Shown here piece by piece: positions 46,758-55,000 of a stretch of DNA of 64,000 nt; the first letter of the stretch is position 1, and every line of letters begins with the position of its first letter. The translations under genes were made by a program, and so were the position numbers. The stretch is from Owenia fusiformis. Taxonomy: Eukaryota > Annelida > Polychaeta > Sabellida > Oweniidae. The notes beneath the pieces are model-generated. The model did no database searches, was not told where the DNA came from, and saw only the letters and a program-made list of their open reading frames with translations. The stretch spans positions 27,515,564-27,579,563 of the forward strand of contig CAIIXF020000007.1 in the NCBI GenBank assembly GCA_903813345.2. Direction: 5' to 3'.

Positions 46758-49208
46758 TTTTATGAATTACCGAGCTCAAAAGCAATGCCGTTTTTCAGTT
46801 AACTCTGCTATTCAATCACAGACATACACCAATGGGATACCACTATGTAACCTTTACTTACGTAATATTGCTTGGGACCTCCCGAGGCTCGATGGAAACC
46901 GGTGAGACACGCAGGGACTTTGCCCCATTTGTGTATGTTGGGCGGTTTATGTTTTAATGTCAGTCTAATTATCATTACCCATGACCTCAGTGCAATTCTC
47001 AGGAAAAATAGTGTACGTTTAAAAACATTCAAATAAACATCAGAATAAGTTGTATCAGAATATCTAAACCGACTCTTTTGTACTAATAAATGGTCCGAAA
47101 ATAAACAAGATATTTGTTTGATACATACTAAAACATTTTGAAATAGAAACCAATACTTATATATTAAATAAAACTAGCCTCAACCTAAATTATAATAAGA
47201 CCTTATATCTAGTGATCTTAAAGTTAGAATCAGAAATACAAGGAGCGACTTTGAAGTCAACATACCCTCTGTAAAGAAAAAATGCTGCATAGTCCTCTAT
47301 CAGTCATATTTTCTATTTTTCTGTATTATCATACTAAACATTCAGATGTACAATGTATATATATTTGGGCCAAATGTAGAAAATTTCGTCAAAGAATTTC
47401 GTAAATATGGTAAAAAGTTACAACTGATTGAATAGAACAACTCACAAAATTGTGAGTGTGAATTTTTACCATAAATTGACGTCATAAATATGAGAAATTC
47501 AATATCCAGCAATGTGTTCAGTAAGGAGATCTTGTGAGATATTTTCAATTTTCAGTTAAGTTTAGAGCAATAAATAAAACTTTGTAAAAGTCGGTCGATA
47601 TAACGACAGCAGTCTGATAACTAACCATTTTGTGAAAGAATTTGAGGTAATATTCTCCTCCTCGGTTCAAATTTGGGGTAGGGGTAACATTTATAACAAT
47701 AAACTTGAAATTATAAGATAATTATAACCCCTTATAGCCTTTCACAATCACCCATGTCATAAATCTTTAACTTAGCATATGCATTCCAAAATTTCTAACT
47801 TTTTTAAATTTTGATTTAATTTTTTTTTAATTTTCACCAGTTCTTCACAATATGTATAAAATACCTCTAAGAGTTTAGTATGATTATACAAAATATTGAA
47901 AATGTTATGATTTGTAAAGGACCGTGGACCTTTTATCTTTATAGAGGGTAAATGATTTTGAATCAATATGTCGTTTATTTTGTTTGGCAGCGTTTTCGAT
48001 TTTCTGAAAATATGAATGACAAGGATGTATATGATGTGCCATATATAGGGTGAAATGTCTTACATATACACAATACATTTGTTATGAATTTGTTATTTAT
48101 ACCTGCTAAAAACTCAATCTACATTAAGTAAATTAATAATACAAAAATGATATCAAAATCCTTACCACAATTATCCTGATTATATGTTTACCTTTAGTAA
48201 TCAAATGTTATCATCATTGCCATAATGTTACTGTATAATTGATACTCGATGAAGCCACTTGCCTTTGCCACGGATGACCCATACATCTACATTTCATATG
48301 TGCACTTCCATCATGCAAAGCTTTAATAACCATATCTCCCCTGTTGGACTATGTAGTAAAGCTGTTTCATGTGTTAAAGCCTTTTAATGTTTAAAGCATT
48401 CAGATTTATCATCAATTTAACAACTATTTTAATAAGGAAGAACGACAGGCTTGCACGTGATGTGTAATGGGCAACCAGGGTTGTACATTTTTGAAGGGGA
48501 TATATGTACTTACTTATATACAAGTATATCATATTATTAAAGATACTTCACTCATGCATGCCGTTAAACTGCAAAATACATTTTGATGTTGGGGCGGAAT
48601 GGCTTTATGTGTAAAATGTACTGTCCACGCATGTTGCATGTCATTGGAGTTTTGTGCCATGGCTTTGAACAGAAGTTGCTAAATGATCATCTAGCTGTAA
48701 TGATTACTATTAGTAAGATATTGCCAACTACTGATTGTGATAGTTGTCCTTTCGATGTAGCCTGAAATCGTATAAATTATTCTAGAAATTTATTGTGATC
48801 AGGTTTCCTCTAGAAATCAATCAAGAGCAGGAGGCATCAGCCCACAACTATCCTCCCTTCAGAGGGAATAAAGAATGTTTTTACCGGAGAGTCTTGCTAA
48901 TTGATATCCATATATATTTAGTTAAAATTTTTTGAATACCTAAGGCCATTTAGCGAGGGAAATTCTCGAACTTATATGTACCTCAAGCCGCTAAAAAATA
49001 TTCTCTGTATAATTTCAAAATTAAGTGTCCATATATAAAGTTACATACTATACAATGTTTTCTATTGCAACAGCCAAGCCTCTATATCTCATAACTTAGT
49101 CTTGTCATTAACAGTCATAACTAAAACATGGACAACTATGAAGACAGATATAAGTGCTGCACATAAGGCATATGTATTTTATGTTTTTATCTTTTTTGCA
49201 AACAAAAG
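46758..49208. other. Spacer between arrays A and B
   Basis: It contains the putative 3' UTR of array A and about 2.2 kb of AT-rich DNA. I searched it for ATD, S1 and M1 exons (WNGM, SYTIT-R, SPYDHH motifs) and for a signal-peptide start and found none. The absence supports array B being fed by the upstream shared exons, or being a headless duplicate. Confidence 0.6.
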
Positions 49209-49345
49209 GAGAATATGTGATATAAAAACTCACGAAAAAAGAAAATGTCGTGCAATTGGAGCTCATGACTTTAAGAATGCCTTATGGTTTAGCATAACAT
49301 CTTTGCTACTCCAAGGTGGTGAAAACCAACCCCGTTGCCTTGCTG
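49209..49345 (+). CDS. Array B, M2 exon (Leu at the Q/R/N site)
   Basis: Acceptor aaacaaaag (preceded by cttttttgc), donor GTAAGA, phase 2 in and 1 out, 137 nt. It encodes RRICDIKTHEKRKCRAIGAH and then LWFSITSLLLQGGENQPRC. The filter-site residue is Leu. The usual PRSLSG after the pore is PRCLAG here. Phase and length equal both array A M2 exons, so it can be joined to the M1 exon at 38769. Confidence 0.88.
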
Positions 49346-49504
49346 GTAAGATAACTTTTTAATTTGGCAGTATACTTTATGTATGTTTCAGTTACAGAAA
49401 TGTTAGCATTTGAGAATGTTTTTAAATATTCGTTTAACGATCCATTACATACCATTCTCTAATCATGGTTAATGTGTTAAAAAAGTTTATAACGTTTATC
49501 ATAG

Positions 49505-49654
49505 CACGTGTTACGACCGTAATGTGGTGGATGGGAATAGTCATTATAGTCCAAACATACACGGCCAACCTGGCAGCGTTCCAAACAGCAAGCCGACTTA
49601 TCACTGGCATCAACGATATCGAAGACCTTGGTACACAAACTAAAATCAAATACG
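49505..49654 (+). CDS. Array B, M3 exon
   Basis: Acceptor atcatag, donor GTAGGC, phase 1 in and out, 150 nt. It encodes ARVTTVMWWMGIVIIVQTYT, then ANLAAFQTASRLITG. The gate motif TYTANLAAF is intact. The array A residue after AAF is Leu and here it is Gln (AAFQT), next to the gate. Confidence 0.95.
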
Positions 49655-50054
49655 GTAGGCTCTCATATGACTTTTTCATTTGATGAATTTCAAATAAAAA
49701 TGTTCATGAACTGGTTTTTGGGTACAGGGCTCAATGAATCGCGTGGACAATGATCTTTAGCTCGATGGTCTTTGTATGAAACTTTTAATGAGGTTGGGAC
49801 CGAGTTCAAAGGTTAGCATACATGACACCATTTGTTAAGTCATGGGAAGGGAAAGGGAATATCGGATGGGATAGAAAATCTTTTGTTATTCAATTTATCC
49901 CGAAATGTCTTCAATAGAGTCCTGGGATGGAATTAATAATCGGATCTAACGATTTGGTTCAATACATTTCAAAACTTTTATTTCCTGGACAATTCAATAG
50001 TATTTATGCATGCCAAAGATTTACACATAAGCACTCATTTTCTTTCTCCTTCAG

Positions 50055-50182
50055 GAACCAACGAATTCGCAGCCCCATATGAATTCTTCATGGTCAGTAA
50101 GATAACACTCTACCAGGACATGATGTACTTCATGGAACACAATGGAGGATTTGTAAACAACACGATGGATGGCGTGAAAAGA
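50055..50182 (+). CDS. Array B, S2 first exon with Ala-Ala at the ligand loop
   Basis: Acceptor ctccttcag, donor GTAGGT, phase 1 in and 0 out, 128 nt. It encodes GTNEFAAPYEFFMVSKITLY and MEHNGGFVNNTMDG. The residue aligned to GluA2 S654/GluN1 S688 is Ala (50072-50074), against Ser in array A. This loss should change how the ligand carboxylate is held. NNT is a potential N-glycosylation site. Confidence 0.92.
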
Positions 50183-51931
50183 GTAGGTATATCAATGCCG
50201 CTTTAAATAAAACCCTATTAACCGGGGTCTGAGTTGAGGGCCCAACTTGACTTGTAATACCCTCGCGGCGATCTGCGCTTGAAGATGCTCCTTGACAACT
50301 ATATTCTAATTCTATAAATGTACATCTTTTATGATGAATATAAAATCAAAAAGCTAACCTTGGGTCTGTAGTGATAGCCAAAGGCCGTTTTTGGAACAGT
50401 TGAAAGTTCTTTCACGGCGACTGGCAAACATAAATTTTCCGTACATCGTCGTAAATTCCGAACGTCTTCCGAACGATTTCGTCGTAATTCTTGTATATCA
50501 TTGGTTAATAAAAGCACGCAGTGTTATGCTGATATGCCATCTTTCGATATAATTTGATTAATGTCAAACCACAGGGTATCTGGGAAACGACTAAATTCAG
50601 ACAAAATGTGTTGAAGGGCGTATATTCAACAAAACATTTGTTTATTATCTGGATTCATCAATGGAAGGAGGCGGCATAGCTTGAACGTCATGATAGTATG
50701 TGATGCTAAATTTATATTTAAGGATTTGCATTGTTTGCTGAAACATACCATGACGGTGTTGTTTCCAAACCACTGTATGACCGCGCAGTGGAAATGCAAT
50801 GTTCAGGAAACAACGCCTGAGTAAAATGAAGAAACTACAATGCATTGAGTCTTGGGCTACAATTCTTTTCACACATTGCAATTTTTTCTACAAAATCATC
50901 CAAAAGGAACGAAATCACTTAAAGAACACATTTTTAATGAAATTATTTGCAAGGGTCAAGTTGGCAAGTCATCAAATCCAATGTGAAAAGTCCATTTATG
51001 ACAATTATTTAGCTAGTGACCTTGCATATGTTATCGACAATTCACACACTGTTCTCTATGTGAAATACTGTGTTTGGATTGGCTGGAATCGGAAACACCT
51101 TGCCTAGCTATGTGTGAATCAGAAATAATGTTTCAAGGTGGCCTGGTAAGAATGAGTTGGGTAAATTTCCTGAAATATTAAATGTGGTAACCTCATTAAT
51201 AGAATAATGAACACATAATCGTAAAAATATATTCACACATAGCTAAGCAAGGTGTGCCCAATTCCAAATCTGAACAGGATATCCACATAATGAACAATGT
51301 GTGAAATATCAATTGCGCATTTGTTGTGTACAGTTGCTAAGCGATTGAGATTGAAATTGAGTTTTCCAACTTGACCATTGCAAAAAATTTCATTGAAAAT
51401 ATGTTCTTTTAGTGATTTTGTATCTTTTAGTTGAAACTATTTTGCAATGTGTGAAAAGGATTTTACGCCTTGGACTCCAGTGCATTGTTTGGGGTCATGC
51501 AAAAATTTGGAAACATCTTTGTGGAATGGTTCAGCACACAATGCACTGAGTCCAAGGCTTAAGTCCTTATATATTCACAAATTACATTACTTGCGTAATC
51601 AGTGCCAACATTTTTCGATAGTTGTTTTGCGTGATAAGAATTGACAAACGGACAAACAATACATCAATAGCGCAGATTAATAGAGGTGACAAATGTTTAA
51701 TCAATTAATGAAATAAAATATAGGTTGACACATCAAAAAGGACATAAATGAGTATGTTACGACTGGTGACGATCGTTCTAAAAACGGCACCCCGTTACCC
51801 TATCTTGCAATATAGCCTATATGTAATCGTTCCATGACCACCACACAGACAGATCACTCTTATTTTTGGTTGAAATGTTTGTCTGACGCACAGTAGCTCT
51901 ATAAAAGTCGCATTCACTGTGTCGATTTCAG
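50183..51931. other. Array B intron with foldback element
   Basis: No gene. It holds the foldback at 50838-51487 and a third partial copy of its arm tip (aatgcactgagtccaaggct at about 51540). The short plus-strand ORFs at 50799 and 51447 are parts of the foldback arms. Confidence 0.55.
50838..51487. mobile_element. About 650-bp foldback element
   Basis: The left arm starts caatgcattgagtcttgggc and includes cttttcacacattgcaattt; the right arm is its imperfect reverse complement (aatgtgtgaaaaggatttta...ccttggactccagtgcattg). Inner segments also pair (cttgcctagctatgtgtgaa with cacacatagctaagcaaggt). No TSD could be fixed with confidence. Confidence 0.75.
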
Positions 51932-52149
51932 GTTCGTCAAGGTAACTATGCATTTATTTGGGATGACGTCGTCTTGGATTTCATAGCACAAAGTGAGCCA
52001 TGCAACACAGTCAAAACAGTTGGCAGAAGGTTTGGCAAAATTGGCTTTGGTTTAGGTTTACAGAAGCGCTCTCCGTATAAGCATGAACTATCGTCTCATA
52101 TTATGCAACTACGAGAGATAGGTTACATTGATGAAATAAAGAAAAAATG
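51932..52149 (+). CDS. Array B, S2 second exon with AFIWDD
   Basis: Acceptor atttcag, donor GTGAGT, phase 0 in and 2 out, 218 nt. It encodes VRQGNYAFIWDDVVLDFIAQ, then GFGLGLQKRSPYKHE and LREIGYIDEIKKKW. The amino-binding Asp is at 51962-51964. It is very similar to the array A exon, so the two arrays come from one duplication. Confidence 0.95.
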
Positions 52150-52312
52150 GTGAGTAAACTATAAGGTTGGACCTCAAAATGCTCCAATTCGTCCAGGTTC
52201 ATATTCTCAGCCCTCCCACTAGTTTGTTCTTTGAAAAACATGTTTCAAAACATCCAGAATTCTATGTTTCAAAGAATTTATATAAATGTTGTTTGATTTG
52301 TTATTCGTTTAG

Positions 52313-52413
52313 GTGGGTGGACCGCAGTGAATGCAAAGCCGCTAAAGCATCAGTTGACACATCTGAAGAAGTAGCAGCTGCTGGTGGACAATTGGGGATA
52401 TCTCATATGTTAG
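52313..52413 (+). CDS. Array B, S2-M4 linker exon
   Basis: Acceptor ttcgtttag, donor GTAGAC, phase 2 in and 1 out, 101 nt. It encodes WVDRSECKAAKASVDTSEE followed by AAAGGQLGISHMLG. One codon shorter and less acidic than the array A linker, with the Cys conserved. Confidence 0.88.
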
Positions 52414-52526
52414 GTAGACTACATATCTTGAATGCAATGAATTAAATAAATGTATATTTAATTAACATATTGAGAACAAGAGTGTGAAAAATTTAGTGTG
52501 TTTATATAGTTTTCGATTATTGACAG

Positions 52527-52642
52527 GAGTTTTCTACATAATTTATGGAGGTCTTGTCACAAGTGTTGTTGTCATGGTGTTGGAATGGATCGTTGCTTCG
52601 GCGACAAGTACATCAAATATTGATTCTACAATAATGCAAAAC
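52527..52642 (+). CDS. Array B, M4 helix exon
   Basis: Acceptor ttgacag, donor GTGAGA, phase 1 in and 0 out, 116 nt. It encodes VFYIIYGGLVTSVVVMVLEW followed by IVASATSTSNIDSTIMQN. The helix is conserved in layout with array A (VFFIIYGGLALS), and the segment after it is two codons longer. Confidence 0.93.
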
Positions 52643-52780
52643 GTGAGAATTTAATATTTTATTAATGCATGAGTCTTCCATCTTATTGTCTTCAAAATGT
52701 CCATACGAAATTTAAAACTTTGATTTAGTATTTTTAAGCTGCTTTTTGGGTTAATATCTCCTATGTGTCTCTATTTTCAG

Positions 52781-53122
52781 CAAAATCCCAATTCTTTCAA
52801 GGATGCACTCAAATTAAGGCTTAGATTGTTATATCAAGATATAAGAGATGATTGGTTACCTACTATTCCATATTGCTGGAGACGACGTGACAAACAAAAA
52901 CAGTCGGGACGAGAAGAGCTTGTTGAAATAAATAAAGAATATCAAGAGTTTCAATACAGATCCCGAATTAGCATGGCATCTGTTTTAAGCGATACAACCA
53001 TGCATATTGCTTCTTCATCTTACGATCACTATGCACGAAAGATATCCTGTCAATCTCCAGGATCAACACATTTAGGTTTACCTAACATGCCAACAGTGTC
53101 AACTATAAATGGAACTAATTGA
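52781..53122 (+). CDS. Array B, terminal exon: 113-aa cytoplasmic tail
   Basis: Acceptor ctattttcag, phase 0, stop TGA at 53120-53122. The first 60 residues (FKDALKLRLRLLYQDI, DDWLPTIPYCWRRRDKQKQS) closely match array A; the rest is short and unrelated, ending STINGTN. So the arrays would give tails of 262 and 113 residues. A candidate AATAAA lies at 53491-53496. Confidence 0.93.
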   Translation, partial: QNPNSFKDALKLRLRLLYQDIRDDWLPTIPYCWRRRDKQKQSGREELVEINKEYQEFQYRSRISMASVLSDTTMHIASSSYDHYARKISCQSPGSTHLGLPNMPTVSTINGTN

Positions 53123-54848
53123 GCTTTTGAAGCCAGATAAAAAATATGGCGGAAGATAACTACTGGTGATTCAAAAGTCTTAGACGCCCCCTGTTCTGGA
53201 GTTTCTTAATATCACGCCCGGTGATCGTACAAAATGGATGGAGGGGGGGGGGGGCAATTTCTGCAAGAAAACTCAACAAATTTCGAGGTTTCATTTTTTC
53301 AAGAGAAAATTTACAACTGAATTGTCAAATGAATAGCCACAGTGCATGCCAAAATATGTTAGGTCTTCTGGTATTTTTTTTTAACTGATACGCTTCTAAG
53401 ATGTGAGATCTATTAAAAAAGGCGCATCATCACTAACGTGGAAAAGTCAATGTTTAAAAAATGATTCAAAAATGAAAATTTTTGATTTGAAATAAATGGA
53501 AATCTTTGAAAAATTGCAATTTTTTGAAAAAATGAAAATTTATGAAAAAAATTAATTCTTCGAAAATTGGAAAAAAATTGGAAAAATCCAATTTTTGTAA
53601 AAATTTTTTTTTGAAAAAATGAACTTTTTTTGAAAAAAATAGTGACAATATGAATTTTCGAGTATATATGATTTTTTTCCAGGGACAATATGATTTTTCG
53701 AGTATATATGATTTTTTTTCCAGGGACAATATGATTTTTCGAGTATATACGATTTTGAAAGGGACAATATGATTTTATTTCCCAGGGAAAACAGTAGTAT
53801 TATGGAATAAATACACGTATCAATACAAGACATTAAAAATAAAATTGTTTATTTTTAATTTTTAGGAACATTTTATTGAATTTCAGTAAACGTTATTCCA
53901 AAGTATATTCTTTGAAAATTATCTAGCATCCGCCTCATAAACTTTCAGGAAATGTTATCATAATCCAAAAACCACTACGAGACCTTGAGACATTTTTCCA
54001 TGTTTAGGTCATTTCAATATGACGAAGAATTTTTTTATTTTTATTAATAGTTACAAAGGTAAGTATTGGTGAATACAAAATAGAGCATCAAGAGTCATGT
54101 GATATTGGATAGACAAAATTTAGTCTAAAGGCTACAGTGTAAAAACGTCATCTATTCGCAAAACAGCAATTTTAGTCCATAAAAAACAATAAATCACAAA
54201 GTCATCATTAGGAAAATGGCTAGTTTCGATCACCAATCCTCAACCATTAATGCTCATTTACTCATTGCACTCCAGTAGATCATAGACAATTTATCTATTA
54301 TAAACTTACCCAGCTATGTAATGAATCGTTCACCAGAAATGTAATATATTATCGAACATAATAAGTTCAGGTTTATTACGCACTCTTAAAGGAATACTCA
54401 CAAGTTAATTTGTCAAGCAACGTGTCAAATCATCATATAAATTTCTAGTTCAATTAATGGAATCATAGCAATAGTGATACTATGTAACTCTACTACATGC
54501 AGCTTGATCTTACGTAATTGAAGAAAATAATCTCATGAAACTCAAATCTGTTTAAGATATTTATAATTTAAATTGGGAATTGGAGGATTTATTTTCACAG
54601 TAAATATAAACAATGCGAATAATGATTATTAGGATTAACAAACGATTTGCGCACCAATTTCATCACTTATATAGCACTGATGCAAATTCAACGACTAAGA
54701 CAAAGGGGATTGCGGACGCTAATGGGCGGTTATAACAAGGCGGATTAAATGTGATCCAAAAGGGCTTGTGTAAATCCATTATTGTCTCACTCGTACAAAT
54801 GTTACGCCATTATTGTCATAAATTATACAACTTGGATAGACATTTGTC
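53123..54848. other. Intergenic region between gene 1 array B and gene 2
   Basis: 1.7 kb. It includes poly-G (53243-53253), a low-complexity aaaaatgaaaattt stretch (about 53455-53640), a 41-bp tandem repeat (53641-53780), and plain AT-rich DNA up to the gene 2 start, which should include the gene 2 promoter. The minus-strand ORFs at 53413-53833 are by-products of the low-complexity DNA. Confidence 0.55.
53641..53780. repeat. Tandem repeat of about 41 bp
   Basis: About three and a half copies of a unit made of gggacaatatgatttttcga and gtatatatgattttttttcc. It directly follows an A/T-rich low-complexity stretch. Confidence 0.85.
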
Positions 54849-54927
54849 ATGGATTACCGTACACTCATTTTCACACTATTGATGAGCATATTCATATCTG
54901 GAATTTCTTCAAAAATAGTCCGAATAG
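54849..54927 (+). CDS. Gene 2 exon 1: start and signal peptide
   Basis: ATG in tgtcATGgat context, donor GTAAGT, ends in phase 1. It encodes MDYRTLIFTLLMSIFISGIS followed by SKIVRIG. The hydrophobic core (LIFTLLMSIFISG) and small residues before K make a normal signal peptide, with cleavage likely near GISS/K. IVRIG is the usual first ATD strand. No upstream in-frame alternative is favoured. Confidence 0.85.
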
Positions 54928-55000
54928 GTAAGTGTAAGTGCATTTTTGTAATATTTTTTCTTGGTGGATGAATGGTGAAAGCGGCAGTATTATAATAGAA

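Larger units (their letters stand above)
5493..53122 (+). other. Gene 1: iGluR with two alternative C-terminal exon arrays (5' incomplete)
   Basis: This gene-level entry covers nine shared exons (exons 4-12 in gene 2 numbering: ATD, S1, M1), then array A (41766-46757, with two alternative M2 exons) and array B (49209-53122), each ending in its own stop. Shared exons plus array A give about 1,028 residues, and with the missing 5' exons the size would fit a normal iGluR. Family hallmarks are an LIVBP-like ATD, KWNGMA in S1, a ligand-binding Arg in TITNIRERD, LSPYDHHG after M1, TYTANLAAF in M3 and AFIWDD in S2. It would act as a subunit of a tetrameric ligand-gated cation channel in the plasma membrane. 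The S2 end (AFIWD, SPYKHE) looks GluN1/Epsilon-like, while GFCIDLL and RSLSG also resemble AMPA/kainate receptors; subclass is unresolved. An alternative reading is one complete gene plus a partial downstream duplicate. Confidence 0.85.

Noticed and set aside
53413-53833. Overlapping minus-strand frames rich in Phe, Lys and Ile
   Set aside because: Translation of low-complexity A/T DNA and a 41-bp tandem repeat.
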